Under the pieces are notes generated by a model. The model searched no databases and was not told the origin of the DNA. It saw only the letters and a list, made by a program, of their open reading frames with translations. DNA of 64,000 nt. Origin: Trueperella pecoris (GTDB lineage Bacteria > Actinomycetota > Actinomycetes > Actinomycetales > Actinomycetaceae). Position numbers and translations under genes: made by a program. The DNA is taken from the NCBI RefSeq assembly GCF_014926385.1, contig NZ_CP053291.1, positions 2,170,001 through 2,234,000 on the forward strand, in the 5' to 3' direction. The stretch's first letter is position 1; each line of letters opens with the position of its first letter. Shown here one piece after another: positions 1-9,130 of the stretch.

Positions 1-699
1 GGCCTGATCATGATCGTCATCGTGACAGCGTTCTTCATCACAATCGACACGACGATCACCAAGGGCCGAGGGGCCATCGTCAACAAGCGGCACGCCAACA
101 TCGCACGCGCGATGTCCGACTTCGAACGCCGCGTTCGCTCCTACTGGGTGATCACCACGGTCTTCGGTTTGATCGTCGCGATTGTGGACGGCTTTGCCCT
201 GCAAGTCATGGCGGTCCCGCTCGCGTGGACCTGGGCCTACTGGGCTTTCATCACTAATTACATCCCAAACATTGGCTTCATCATCGGTGTCTTCCCCCCG
301 ATGGTGATGGCCCTCCTGGATCAAGGCTGGCAATCGATGGTATGGGTTCTCGTGCTCTACTCGGTCATCAACGTCGTCTTCCAGACCTTCCTCCAGCCGA
401 AGTTCACGGGCGATGTCGTCGGGCTCTCCCCGTCCGTCACCTTCATCTCTCTGGTGCTCTGGACTGTCATCGTGGGAATCCTCGGATCGATCCTTGCGGT
501 ACCGCTCACACTATTCTTCAAGGCTCTCCTAGTAGACTCCGATCCACGTGCTCGTTGGCTGGATGCCTATCTCATCTCTGAGCAACACATCGTCCGGAAA
601 GAGAAGCAGGGCGCGTACACGGTCCCGAAGGACGACAAGCCTCGCGGGGATCGCCGGAAGATGCATCTGCGCGCCAGGAACAAGCGCGCGAAGAAGTGA
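1..699 (+). CDS. AI-2E family transporter, C-terminal part (5' end outside window)
   Basis: The frame is open to base 1, so about 232 C-terminal residues of a longer membrane protein are present; family members are usually 350-400 residues. Four to five hydrophobic segments are visible, and the motif NYIPNIGFIIG followed by a TM helix, together with the PKFTGDVVGLSPSVTFISL region, is typical of the AI-2E/PerM (YdiK-type) family. The end is a basic cytoplasmic tail rich in K and R. The family includes autoinducer-2 exporters and Na+/H+ antiporter-like members, so the substrate cannot be assigned from sequence. It ends 12 bp before the penicillin-binding protein gene on the same strand, so the two may be cotranscribed. 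Confidence 0.85.
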   Translation, partial: GLIMIVIVTAFFITIDTTITKGRGAIVNKRHANIARAMSDFERRVRSYWVITTVFGLIVAIVDGFALQVMAVPLAWTWAYWAFITNYIPNIGFIIGVFPPMVMALLDQGWQSMVWVLVLYSVINVVFQTFLQPKFTGDVVGLSPSVTFISLVLWTVIVGILGSILAVPLTLFFKALLVDSDPRARWLDAYLISEQHIVRKEKQGAYTVPKDDKPRGDRRKMHLRARNKRAKK

Positions 700-711
700 G
701 AGGCGCAGGAC

Positions 712-2880
712 ATGGCACGGAATAAGGATAAGACCGCCACCTCGAAGGGCCGCGGATACCCGCGTCAAGGCATGGGGCCAGTGCGCCGGTGGCTGCCCTC
801 GTGGCGGGTCGTACTGGGAACATTCTTCGCGCTCTTCGCCATCGGTATGGGTGGCCTCATCGGCATGTACGTCACCACGGACATCCCCAAAGTCGACGAT
901 ATTGCCCTCGCCCAAACCACAAAGGTTTACTACGCGGACGGAAAAACCGAACTTGGTTCTTTCGCCCAGCTGAACCGCTCCTCGGTACCGTTGAACAAAA
1001 TCTCCCCTGACCTCCAACATGCTGTCATCGCCTCGGAGGATTCCTCCTTCTACGAAAATGCGGGCGTGGATCTGCGTGGTATCGCGCGCGCCTTCTGGAA
1101 CAACATCCAGGGCAAGCCCACGCAGGGGGGATCGACCCTGACTCAGCAGTACGTCGAACGCTACTACACCGGAACCACGACCTCCCTCCCTGGGAAGGTT
1201 AAGGAAGCCATCCTCGCGATCAAGATCGACAACGAACAGTCCAAGGACACGATCCTCGAAAACTACCTCAACACGATCTACTTCGGCCGCGGCGCCTACG
1301 GCATCGAGGCGGCGGCCAAAGCCTACTTCGGCGTGCATGCCTCCGAGCTGACGCTCTCCCAATCCGCCACCCTTGCCGGCATCATTCCGGCACCCTCCGC
1401 CTGGGACCCCGCAGTGAGCCCCGATCGGGCCAAGCAGCGTTTCGAGCGTGTCATCTCACGCATGGTTTCCGAAGGCTGGATCAAGCAGGCCGACGCCGAC
1501 GCGGCGTCGTTCCCCAAGGTCCTCGAGCCGAGCCGGGACAATGCCTTCGCGGGCACCAACGGATACCTCTTGGACTCGGTGCGCAAGGAACTCGTGGCCA
1601 ACGGATTCACCGAGGAGCAGCTCGCGACCGCCGGGTATCACATCGTCTCCACCATCGACGTCAGTAAGCAGCAGGCTGCCGTGGACGCCGTCGCCAAGTT
1701 GCCCAAGGATCGTCCCGAAAACTATTACGTCGGTCTGATCTCCATGGACCCGCGCAACGGCGAAATCTATGCGATGTACGGCGGCAAAGACTACCTCGAG
1801 CGTCAACGCAATTCAGTGATGCAGGATCGTGCACAGGGCGGATCAACGTTCAAGGCGTTCGCCGTCGTCGAGGCGATGGATCAGGGAATGTCTCCGTTGG
1901 AGCGCTTCGACTCGCCCGCGAAATACCGCGTGGGAACCGGAAGCGACAACCTCGTCTTTACGAACGTGGACGGACGTAGCTACTACGATGTCACGGTGAA
2001 CGAGATGACGGCACGCTCACTGAACACCGGATTCATCCAGCTCAACGAGAAGATCGGCCCGGCGAAGACGTACGATATGGCCGTGCGCCTCGGACTTCCC
2101 GAGGACACCCCCGGCCTGGACCGCGGGGTTGGCAACACCCTCGGCTCTGCCTCCCCGAAGGCCGTCGACATGGCGCGGGCATTTGGCACCTTGGCGAACA
2201 ACGGCCAGAAGGTCACGCCGCACATCGTGCGCGAGGTCAAGGACCACGACGGCAATCGAGTATTCACGGGCAACACCGCCAGCGAGCGCGTCATCAGCGA
2301 GGAGACCGCACAGGTGTCCACCTACGTGCTGAAGAATACGCTCAAGCGCGGGGGAACCGCCGAGGATGCCGCACTGCCGGGCCGCGAGGCAGCCGGCAAG
2401 ACCGGCACGTCGTCGGGCCCGAAGTCCGCATGGTTCGCCGCCTACATTCCGCAAATGGTGACCGTGGTGGACATGTATGGCATCGCGGAAAATGGCACGG
2501 AAGCCGTGCTCGAACCCTTCGGCGGCGTCTACCAGGTGGCGGGCGGAAACTTCCCGGCCCAGGTCTGGCACGACTACATGGTGGTCGCCACCGACGGCAT
2601 GGATATTGAAAAATTCCCCAACGTGGACAAGCTCGTGGCCAAGCGTGCGGTCAAGCGCGCGCCGGCCCCCGTGCGCGTCGAGCCGACGCCGGAGCCCACC
2701 ATCACCGAGGAACCGACCGAGGATCCCAGCACAGACATCCTTCCTCCGCCCGATCCGCTCCCGCTGCCGACGGATGCCACGAGCGTCCCTCCAGGCGAGG
2801 ATCCGCTCAACCCTGGCCGCGGCGGGCAGACGCCGGGGAGCGGGCAGAACCCCGACGTCCGAGATAAGTCGGGTAAGTAG
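712..2880 (+). CDS. Class A penicillin-binding protein (glycosyltransferase/transpeptidase)
   Basis: Bifunctional peptidoglycan synthase of 722 residues. A basic cytoplasmic N-terminus and one membrane anchor (about residues 33-54) precede a GT51 glycosyltransferase domain with EDSSFYENAG (catalytic Glu about 109) and GGSTLTQQ (139-146). The transpeptidase domain has the acylation motif STFK (Ser378, Lys381), SLN (436-438) and KTGTS (563-567), so both activities look intact. The last ~70 residues are Pro/Glu/Thr-rich, as in many actinobacterial PBPs. Glycan strands are polymerised and cross-linked outside the membrane. A strong terminator follows immediately, separating this unit from rpsF. 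Confidence 0.95.
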   Translation: MARNKDKTATSKGRGYPRQGMGPVRRWLPSWRVVLGTFFALFAIGMGGLIGMYVTTDIPKVDDIALAQTTKVYYADGKTELGSFAQLNRSSVPLNKISPDLQHAVIASEDSSFYENAGVDLRGIARAFWNNIQGKPTQGGSTLTQQYVERYYTGTTTSLPGKVKEAILAIKIDNEQSKDTILENYLNTIYFGRGAYGIEAAAKAYFGVHASELTLSQSATLAGIIPAPSAWDPAVSPDRAKQRFERVISRMVSEGWIKQADADAASFPKVLEPSRDNAFAGTNGYLLDSVRKELVANGFTEEQLATAGYHIVSTIDVSKQQAAVDAVAKLPKDRPENYYVGLISMDPRNGEIYAMYGGKDYLERQRNSVMQDRAQGGSTFKAFAVVEAMDQGMSPLERFDSPAKYRVGTGSDNLVFTNVDGRSYYDVTVNEMTARSLNTGFIQLNEKIGPAKTYDMAVRLGLPEDTPGLDRGVGNTLGSASPKAVDMARAFGTLANNGQKVTPHIVREVKDHDGNRVFTGNTASERVISEETAQVSTYVLKNTLKRGGTAEDAALPGREAAGKTGTSSGPKSAWFAAYIPQMVTVVDMYGIAENGTEAVLEPFGGVYQVAGGNFPAQVWHDYMVVATDGMDIEKFPNVDKLVAKRAVKRAPAPVRVEPTPEPTITEEPTEDPSTDILPPPDPLPLPTDATSVPPGEDPLNPGRGGQTPGSGQNPDVRDKSGK

Positions 2881-2885
2881 GCCGT

Positions 2886-2922
2886 GGGGCCCGGGCTCAT
2901 CAGAGCCCGGGCCCCAGTTTTT
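2886..2922 (+). terminator. Rho-independent terminator after the PBP gene
   Basis: A perfect 13-bp stem (2886-2898 with 2903-2915, sequence GGGGCCCGGGCTC) closes a 4-nt ATCA loop and is followed by AG and five T (2918-2922). It begins 5 bases after the PBP stop codon. Confidence 0.9.
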
Positions 2923-3127
2923 GGCGTAGCTGTCAAGATCGAGGGCGGAAGTTTTCCACGAGACGCTGGGCGACGGCGTCGTCCACATGTGTGCAATTGC
3001 GCAGTGGTTCGGGCGTGATTTTGGGCTAGACTTGGTCATTGTCTGTTGCAACGAAAGTTGTGGCAGCGCATGAACCCTCCTGTCACGGAAGGACCGTGAC
3101 CGTTGAGACCAAAGGAGGTGGGTACAC

Positions 3128-3436
3128 ATGCGTCAGTACGAGATGATGATCATCCTCGACCCGGAAGTGGACGAGCGCAACCTCCAGCCCACGCTGGACA
3201 AGATGCTCGCCGTCGTCACGGCAGAGGGCGGATCCCTCGATAACGTGGACATCATGGGCAAGCGTCGCCTCGCCTATGACATTAACAAGAAGAGCGAAGG
3301 CATCTACGTTGTTGTTTACATGACTGCAACGCCGGATACCGCCAAGGAACTCGATCGTCAGCTGAGCCTTAACGAGTCCGTTATGCGCACCAAGCTGCTC
3401 CGTTACGAGCCCAAGGCAACGGCCGACGCCGAGTAA
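3128..3436 (+). CDS. rpsF: 30S ribosomal protein S6
   Basis: Small-subunit protein S6, 102 residues, normal length. The N-terminus [16 protein letters not shown] and the segment [19 protein letters not shown] are diagnostic of the S6 ferredoxin-like fold that pairs with S18 in the 30S platform. The start is fixed by an excellent ribosome binding site, AAAGGAGGTG at 3112-3121. It is first in the classic rpsF-ssb-rpsR-rplI operon. The 5' region 2923-3111 holds no gene; a TAGACT at 3027-3032 could be a -10 element, but no convincing -35 accompanies it. Confidence 0.97.
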   Translation: MRQYEMMIILDPEVDERNLQPTLDKMLAVVTAEGGSLDNVDIMGKRRLAYDINKKSEGIYVVVYMTATPDTAKELDRQLSLNESVMRTKLLRYEPKATADAE

Positions 3437-3450
3437 GAAGGAGCAAAGAC

Positions 3451-3996
3451 ATGGCAGGCGAACCAATTATCACTGTCGTCGGAAATCTCACTGCAGATCC
3501 GGAACTTAAGTACGTTGGCTCGGGTACGCCAGTCGCTTCCTTCACGGTCGCTTCGACCCCGCGTACCCTCAACCGCAACACGAACGAATGGGAAGATGGC
3601 GAAGCCATGTTCATTCGTTGCTCCGTGTGGCGCGAATACGCAGAGAACGTCACCGAATCCCTGTCCAAGGGCATGCGCGTGATCGTTCAGGGACGCCTTC
3701 AGGTCCGTAATTACCAGCGTCAGGATGGCTCGCAGGGCACGTCCGTGGAGATGCAGGTGGACGAAGTCGGTCCCTCGTTGCGTTACGCGACGGCCCAGGT
3801 CACCAGAACCCAGGGCCGCGGCAATGGCAACGCTAACGCGGGCGGCTACGGCCAGCCCCAAGGCGGGTATGCCAACCAGGGCGGTTACGGCCAGCGCGGT
3901 CAAGCTTCCTACAACGCGCCGCAGGGCGGCTCGGGTCAGGACCCGTGGTCGCAGGCGCCTAACGGATCAGCATTCGACGATAACCCGCCGTTCTGA
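3451..3996 (+). CDS. ssb: Single-stranded DNA-binding protein
   Basis: SSB of 181 residues. The N-terminal OB-fold (about residues 1-115) starts [21 protein letters not shown] and includes the [19 protein letters not shown] strand region. A Gly/Gln/Tyr-rich flexible linker of about 50 residues (repeated GGYGQP/GGYANQ) follows, and the protein ends with the conserved acidic tip DDNPPF used to recruit replication and repair partners. The gene lies 14 bp after rpsF with GAAGGAG as ribosome binding site. It coats single-stranded DNA in replication; placement between S6 and S18 is the standard bacterial arrangement. Confidence 0.97.
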   Translation: MAGEPIITVVGNLTADPELKYVGSGTPVASFTVASTPRTLNRNTNEWEDGEAMFIRCSVWREYAENVTESLSKGMRVIVQGRLQVRNYQRQDGSQGTSVEMQVDEVGPSLRYATAQVTRTQGRGNGNANAGGYGQPQGGYANQGGYGQRGQASYNAPQGGSGQDPWSQAPNGSAFDDNPPF

Positions 3997-4083
3997 TCCT
4001 CAAATGTTAACCGGCGCGGCCGTTGAGGCCGAACAGCTCTGAGGGGCGAAGCCGGAATGTTCACAGATAAGAGGAATTCAATC

Positions 4084-4323
4084 ATGGTTGCAAAGCCTGT
4101 TTTGCGTAAGCCCAAGAAGAAGTCAAACCCGCTGAAGGCTGCGAAGATCGAGCACGTCGATTACAAGGACACCGCTACGCTTCGCAAGTTCATTTCTGAC
4201 CGTGGAAAGATCCGCGCTCGCCGCGTCACCGGTGTTTCCACGCAGGAGCAGCGCCAGATCGCACGTGCAGTCAAGAACGCACGCGAGATGGCTCTTCTTC
4301 CGTTCTCTAGCTCGAACCGCTGA
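4084..4323 (+). CDS. rpsR: 30S ribosomal protein S18
   Basis: S18, 79 residues if started at 4084 ([17 protein letters not shown]). An in-frame ATG at 4057 exists, but 4084 has AGAGGA at a sensible distance upstream and gives the usual family length. The motif [27 protein letters not shown] is the conserved S18 core that binds S6 and 16S rRNA (described by its start and end only as [10 protein letters not shown] and RARRVTGV). No zinc-binding Cys set is present, so this is the C-minus paralogue type. It is third in the ribosomal/ssb operon, 87 bp after ssb. Confidence 0.95.
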   Translation: MVAKPVLRKPKKKSNPLKAAKIEHVDYKDTATLRKFISDRGKIRARRVTGVSTQEQRQIARAVKNAREMALLPFSSSNR

Positions 4324-4340
4324 GGAAGGGGATTAAATAA

Positions 4341-4787
4341 ATGAAGGTCATCCTGACTCACGAAGTTGCGAAGCTCGGTCAGCCGGGCGACGTCGTCACC
4401 GTTAAGGACGGCTACGGCCGTAACTACCTGATCCCGCGTGGCTACGCCACCGCTTGGACCAAGGGTGCACAGCGTCAGATCGATCAGATCAACGAGGCAC
4501 GCCGCCGCCGCGTCACTGAGGACCTCGAGTCCGCACGTGCATCGCGCGAGGCTCTTGAGGCTAAGACCCTCGAGATTGCCAAGACTGCCGGTACCAATGG
4601 CCGCCTCTTCGGCGCCGTGACGACCGCGGACGTGGCAAAGGTTGCTTCACAGATCACGGGCAAGTCCGTCGATCGCCGCCAGGTCAATCTCATGTCGGTC
4701 ATCAAGTCCGTCGGCGAGTACACCGGCTCGGTGAAGCTCGCAGATGAGATCGTTGCCAACGTCAAGATCAACGTGGTTGCTGAGTAA
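4341..4787 (+). CDS. rplI: 50S ribosomal protein L9
   Basis: L9, 148 residues. The N-terminal rRNA-binding domain MKVILTHEVAKLGQPGD ... GYGRNYLIPRGYA is the family signature. It is followed by the long connecting helix (about residues 40-75) and the C-terminal domain with GRLFGAVTTADVA. The ribosome binding site GAGGAAGGGG is close to the ATG. L9 braces the L1 stalk region and affects reading-frame fidelity. It closes the rpsF-ssb-rpsR-rplI operon; two hairpins follow. dnaB, which often comes next in other genomes, lies 5.6 kb away here, separated by the nucleotidase and MATE genes. Confidence 0.97.
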   Translation: MKVILTHEVAKLGQPGDVVTVKDGYGRNYLIPRGYATAWTKGAQRQIDQINEARRRRVTEDLESARASREALEAKTLEIAKTAGTNGRLFGAVTTADVAKVASQITGKSVDRRQVNLMSVIKSVGEYTGSVKLADEIVANVKINVVAE

Positions 4788-4812
4788 TTCGGTAATCAGC
4801 GGAAGCTGAGCT

Positions 4813-4880
4813 CCTCGCCGGGTCACCCGGCGAGGTAGAGCTAATAGGGCACGTACCAACTGGTGCGTGCCCTACGCGTT
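4813..4880 (+). terminator. Tandem hairpins ending the ribosomal operon
   Basis: Hairpin 1 is a perfect 10-bp stem, CCTCGCCGGG (4813-4822) with 4826-4835, loop TCA. Hairpin 2 pairs 4845-4857 with 4862-4874 (13 bp, one G-T pair) and is followed by the T-rich stretch CGCGTTTGTTTAATT. The second looks like the true terminator; the first may be a backup. Confidence 0.7.
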
Positions 4881-5004
4881 TGTTTAATTGTCTGCTCCCA
4901 CAGCGTTTCCAACAAGTTCGGTTTGTCCTTGGTCTGCTTGGCCGGCACTCGCCCAGCGCTCGCGGCGTCGGCAGGCCAACTTCACACGGACAAGTGGGAC
5001 ATAA

Positions 5005-5035
5005 AAGTGGTGGCTAGGAATCCTAGCCACCACTT
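5005..5035 (-). terminator. Terminator of the 5'-nucleotidase gene
   Basis: Inverted repeat with arms AAGTGGTGGCTAGG (5005-5018) and CCTAGCCACCACTT (5022-5035). Read on the minus strand it follows the nucleotidase stop by about 40 bases and is followed by TTTTAT, so it fits a minus-strand intrinsic terminator and may act in both directions. The rest of 4881-5004 shows no gene. Confidence 0.8.
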
Positions 5036-5073
5036 ATTGCTCGATTCGGCACGGGAATGTGCCGAGGAGCGGG

Positions 5074-7722
5074 TTACTTGACGCTCTTACGGCGTCCTGC
5101 AACCGCGAATGTCACACCAGCTCCACCGAGGAGCAGTGCGGTGAGCACGAGGCACATGGACTCTGCGCCTGTGTGTGCCAGCTTAGAACCAGACTTGCCG
5201 GCTGCCTTCTTCTCGACGACAGTGAACTTAGCGGAGGCGCTGGAGAACTTACCAACGATCGACGCTGTGTGTTCGCCGAGGGCAAAGTCTGCCGGAACAG
5301 TCCAGTCGACGATGATGAAGCCCTGAGCATCGACCTTTCCGTCGAAGACGGTGACCGGGTTGGAGTGAATCGAGATCACGACCGGCTCGTTTGGCGCGAA
5401 GCTGTCGCCCATGATCTTGAGCGTGTCGCCTCGCTCGACGGTGGTCTGACCGAGCATGAGCACTCCGGCCGAAGCAGGTGCCGGCTTATCGGGGTCCGGC
5501 TTGTCGGTGCCCGCACAATCGACCGCGACGCCGAGGCCGGCAGCCTCGCCCACGAGAACCTTGCCCTTGTCGTCGGTGACGGTCAGCGGGAGGTGAGCGG
5601 TCTTAGCATCGCCGCAGGTGGCGGTAGCCGAGATCTCGATCGGCTGGTCGAGGTAGCCGACGCCGTCAGCGGTCACGATGGCGTTTTCCTTGGCGGCGTT
5701 CGGATCCTCGAGGGTGTTATTCACCTTCGCTGTGACGGTCTTGTCGCCGAGCTTGACAGTGACGTTCTCGGTGCGCGCCTCAGCCTTGCCCGAGAAGGAC
5801 AGACCACGCAGGGAAACCTTGGCCGAAACATTCGTTCCGTCAACTTTCGAATCGACTGTCACGCCAACCGAATGAACGTGAGCGCGTGGCTGTACCTTCG
5901 GGTTTGCCGTCAGGTAAGAACCAAAGAAGTCACGATCGAGGCCGTTCGGGATGGTCGTAAAGGTATCCTTGACTTCCTTCAGGACGTCGAAGGAATCTCC
6001 ACCAGTCAGAAGGAAAGTGACGGAGCCGACGGTGTAGATCTTAGCCGGATCGATCGGCTTGTCATCGATGAGGAGCGAGGTGATACGCTCTCCCATCTTC
6101 TTGGCCGGGTCGAAAGTGTACTTGACATTGGAGGACAGTCCAAGCTTGAGCATTGGGCGGGTCGACTTTTCGTCGAGAACCTTCCACTGCTGCTCAAGGA
6201 GTGTCTTGAACTGAGCACCATTCATCTTCACGTAGCCAACCTCGTTGGAGAACGGCTGAACCTTGAAAACATCACTCACTGTGACCTTGCCATCCTTGGG
6301 CATGAGGTCAGCACGAATGCCGCCGGCGTTGATGATGCCAATGTCGATCGGCTTCTTGTCAAGAGTGGTGAACGATCCACGCATCGCGTCAGCGATCAGG
6401 CCGCCGATAGTGGATTCGGTGCCACGGTTTTCGCCTAGGGTGACCTCGCCATCCTTCTTGGTTTCCTGGTAGCCGCGAGAGAAGTTTCCGGTCCCCTCCG
6501 CGATAACCTTCGCGCCCTTCTCGTCAGAGATCTTCTTCGCGGCTGCGACGACGTCGGCAACGGCCTTATCCTCGCCGCACTTGACGACGTCTTCGGCCTT
6601 GATCTGGATGGCCTCCGAATCGACGACCTTTCCGGCCTTCTTGTCGAAAGTGATCCGGAGGTTAGCGAGGTTATCAGTGAACGAGCCCGAGGCAGTTGCC
6701 GAGATCTTGTGGCCAGCCTTCGTGGCTACCTTGGTGAAGTAGTACGGCTTGTGAGTGTCGCCGCCCATGAGACCGTCCACGTACTCGCCCATGTTAGGCA
6801 GCGAGCGTTCGACGTCGTTGTCATACATCGCGATGACGACGTCGGCTTCCTTTCGCTCCTTGATGTCCTTGGCAAGGTTGTTGATGACCGGGACGGGCTT
6901 GTTGAACTTCATGCCGTCGAAGGTTCCCGGGAAGACCTTGGTTTCGGCGTCGTCCTCGATTGCGCCAATGAAGGCGACCTTAACGCCGGACTTGGAAGTC
7001 CACACCTTGTAGGGCTTGATCTCTTCCATGCCTTCGACATTGGCGCCGAGGTAGGGGAAGCCGATCTTGGTGTAGGTGACGCCATCAACCTCGCCTCCGG
7101 CGAAGCGGGCCTTGAGGACTTTCTGACCCTTGTCGAATTCGTGGTTACCGATCGTGGAGGCAAACACGTCCATCTTGTTCAGTGCTTCGATGGTCGGGTT
7201 GTCATTCTGGGAACCAGAGGTGAAGGGGGAAGCACCGATGTTGTCACCAAGGAGAACGAGCTGGGAGTTCGGGTTCTTGGTCTTGGCGTCCTTGATGTAA
7301 CAGGACATGGCTGCCAGGCCGGCTTCAGAAACCTTACCCTTGTATTCGGACTTCTCAATGTGACCGTGGATGTCGGTGAGGTTGTACAGATCGAGGGTGA
7401 CGAGGTCGGAATCGGCCTTGGCGTCTTCCTTCGCCTCGGCTGCTGCCTCCTCAACAGCTGCTTCCTCGCCAGCGGCCTCTTCACCAGCCTTGTCTTCGGC
7501 TGTGCCTTCATCAGTGGTCTCGTCCTTGGTCTTGTCTTCGGTCGTTACTTCCGAAGACTTATCGACGTCGACCTTGTCCTTATCTACCGGGGCTGTCGAA
7601 TCAGCCGCAATAGTGGTCGGTGCATCTGTTCCATCAGGGGTCGCAAGAGCGACCGCTGGTGAAAGAATCAGCGACGTGGCTGCGACAGCGCTCATCGCCA
7701 ACTTTTTCATTGGATTCTTCAT
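5074..7722 (-). CDS. Cell-wall-anchored 5'-nucleotidase / metallophosphoesterase (LAHTG)
   Basis: Secreted UshA-like nucleotidase, 882 residues from the ATG at 7722 (the frame opens at 7749, but AAAGGCG precedes 7722). A signal peptide (about 1-27, ending AVALA) is followed by a Glu/Ala/Thr-rich acidic linker (about 35-105). The metallophosphatase domain has NLTDIHGHIE (117-121), LLGDNIG (159) and GNHEFD (192-197); the substrate-binding C-terminal domain has NAGGIRADL. An Ig-like module at about 757-838 closely matches one in the sialidase at 15140. The end is a sortase signal, LAHTG, a TM helix and RRKSVK. It probably dephosphorylates extracellular nucleotides on the cell surface. Activity on ATP or AMP is inferred from the family. 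Confidence 0.92.
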   Translation of the reverse strand: MKNPMKKLAMSAVAATSLILSPAVALATPDGTDAPTTIAADSTAPVDKDKVDVDKSSEVTTEDKTKDETTDEGTAEDKAGEEAAGEEAAVEEAAAEAKEDAKADSDLVTLDLYNLTDIHGHIEKSEYKGKVSEAGLAAMSCYIKDAKTKNPNSQLVLLGDNIGASPFTSGSQNDNPTIEALNKMDVFASTIGNHEFDKGQKVLKARFAGGEVDGVTYTKIGFPYLGANVEGMEEIKPYKVWTSKSGVKVAFIGAIEDDAETKVFPGTFDGMKFNKPVPVINNLAKDIKERKEADVVIAMYDNDVERSLPNMGEYVDGLMGGDTHKPYYFTKVATKAGHKISATASGSFTDNLANLRITFDKKAGKVVDSEAIQIKAEDVVKCGEDKAVADVVAAAKKISDEKGAKVIAEGTGNFSRGYQETKKDGEVTLGENRGTESTIGGLIADAMRGSFTTLDKKPIDIGIINAGGIRADLMPKDGKVTVSDVFKVQPFSNEVGYVKMNGAQFKTLLEQQWKVLDEKSTRPMLKLGLSSNVKYTFDPAKKMGERITSLLIDDKPIDPAKIYTVGSVTFLLTGGDSFDVLKEVKDTFTTIPNGLDRDFFGSYLTANPKVQPRAHVHSVGVTVDSKVDGTNVSAKVSLRGLSFSGKAEARTENVTVKLGDKTVTAKVNNTLEDPNAAKENAIVTADGVGYLDQPIEISATATCGDAKTAHLPLTVTDDKGKVLVGEAAGLGVAVDCAGTDKPDPDKPAPASAGVLMLGQTTVERGDTLKIMGDSFAPNEPVVISIHSNPVTVFDGKVDAQGFIIVDWTVPADFALGEHTASIVGKFSSASAKFTVVEKKAAGKSGSKLAHTGAESMCLVLTALLLGGAGVTFAVAGRRKSVK

Positions 7723-7802
7723 TGAATATTCGCCTTTCGGGTGATGCATACATGCCCAGTCATTCTATGACGTCAGCGTGCACTTTGGTAGCCCGAAACC
7801 GC

Positions 7803-9128
7803 CTAATCTAGCCCCATCCAGGCAGTTTTACGTATCCGGTACAGCATTGTCCCGGCACGGACCGCCATAAAGATGCCGGAATAGCCCACCCAGAGCCACA
7901 CCATGCCCGCGCTCGGCCAGGTGGCACCCGGGCCGGCAAAGAAGAGCGCGATCGGGGCAAAGGCGGTGAGCGAGGCCACCATGAAGACCGCCAGCTTGCG
8001 GGTATCGCCCGCCCCGATGAGGACCCCGTCGAGGATGTAGGTCACGGCGGCGAGCGGCATCGCGGCCGACGTCACCCACATCGCCTGCGTGGCCAGCCAG
8101 GCCACGTCGCGGTCAACGCTCATGACACCGGGGATGACGAATGACAGGCTGGCAAGCACGACGCCGAGCGCCGCCCCCACCTTGACCCCATAGATCAGGC
8201 AACGACGCACGATCGCGCGCACGCGCTCGCGATCCCCTGAACCGAGGCCTTGCCCCACGAGGATCTGGGCGGCCGTGGCTAACGCGTCGAGCCCGTAGGC
8301 GGCGAAGTTCCACATCGTCATGACAATCTGGTTTGCTGCCAGTGCGATCGTGCCCAGCCCGGTTGCCGCCGATATTTGCAGCAAAATCGCCCCGCGCAAC
8401 GAGAGCGTGCGGATGATCAGCGGGACGGCGTCGCGCAAAGCGAGGAGAACGCCGGTGCCGCTGGGACGTAACCCCACGCGATGCGTGCGAGCCAGGCGCA
8501 CAACCTGCCACGCTAGGTAGACGGCCATGCCGCTTTGGGCGAGCGCGGTGCCGAAGCCAGCTCCAGCAACCCCCATGTTGGCGGCGTAGATGAGGGCAAT
8601 GTTGACAGGCATGTTGACCAGGGCCCCGGCGGTGGCGGCGATGAGCGGGGTGCGCGTGTCGGCGAAACCGCGCAGCGTCCCGGTAGCAGCCAGGACGAGG
8701 AGCATGCCGGGCAACCCGGCGGCCGAGGCGCGCGTGTAGTGCACGGCCTGGTCGAGCACCGCGGGTTCGGGGCCGAACCATCCGAGGACGTGGGGAGCGA
8801 AGACGGCGAGGAGAACCCCGAGCATGACGCCGAGGCCCACGGCCAGCCACATGCCATCCAGCCCTTGCCGTAGCCCGCGGTCGGGCCGTCCAGCGCCGAC
8901 GTATCGTGCCGTGGACGCCGTCGTGGCATAGGAAAGGAAAATGCACACCCCGACGAGCGTGGTCAGCACGGTTGAGGCGAGGGAAAGCCCGGCAAGGGGA
9001 TTCGTGCCGAGGCGGCCGACCATCGTCGTGTCGACGGCGACGAGTAGTGGCTCCGCCAGGAGGGTGGCAAGTGAGGGGAGGGCGAGTTGGCGAATGGACC
9101 GTTTGAGGGCGTGGGAGGATTGACTCAC
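7803..9128 (-). CDS. MATE family efflux transporter (DinF-like)
   Basis: Polytopic membrane protein of 441 residues with about 12 hydrophobic helices. MATE features include RQLALPSLATLLAEPLL near the N-terminus, VDTTMVGRLGTNPLAGLSLAS in the first repeat, and GAGDTRKLAVFM in the second repeat. It would export organic cations or drugs using a Na+ or H+ gradient; the substrate is unknown. The start is a GTG at 9128, only 2 bases after the stop of the upstream unknown gene (9131-9967), which implies translational coupling. No separate promoter is evident. Confidence 0.9.
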   Translation of the reverse strand: MSQSSHALKRSIRQLALPSLATLLAEPLLVAVDTTMVGRLGTNPLAGLSLASTVLTTLVGVCIFLSYATTASTARYVGAGRPDRGLRQGLDGMWLAVGLGVMLGVLLAVFAPHVLGWFGPEPAVLDQAVHYTRASAAGLPGMLLVLAATGTLRGFADTRTPLIAATAGALVNMPVNIALIYAANMGVAGAGFGTALAQSGMAVYLAWQVVRLARTHRVGLRPSGTGVLLALRDAVPLIIRTLSLRGAILLQISAATGLGTIALAANQIVMTMWNFAAYGLDALATAAQILVGQGLGSGDRERVRAIVRRCLIYGVKVGAALGVVLASLSFVIPGVMSVDRDVAWLATQAMWVTSAAMPLAAVTYILDGVLIGAGDTRKLAVFMVASLTAFAPIALFFAGPGATWPSAGMVWLWVGYSGIFMAVRAGTMLYRIRKTAWMGLD

Positions 9129-9130
9129 GC

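Noticed and set aside
529-1362. 277-residue ORF antisense to the PBP gene
   Set aside because: Opposite-strand shadow of the clear PBP gene in GC-rich codons.
5059-6438. 459-residue ORF opposite the 5'-nucleotidase
   Set aside because: Shadow of a well-supported gene; no protein-like motifs.
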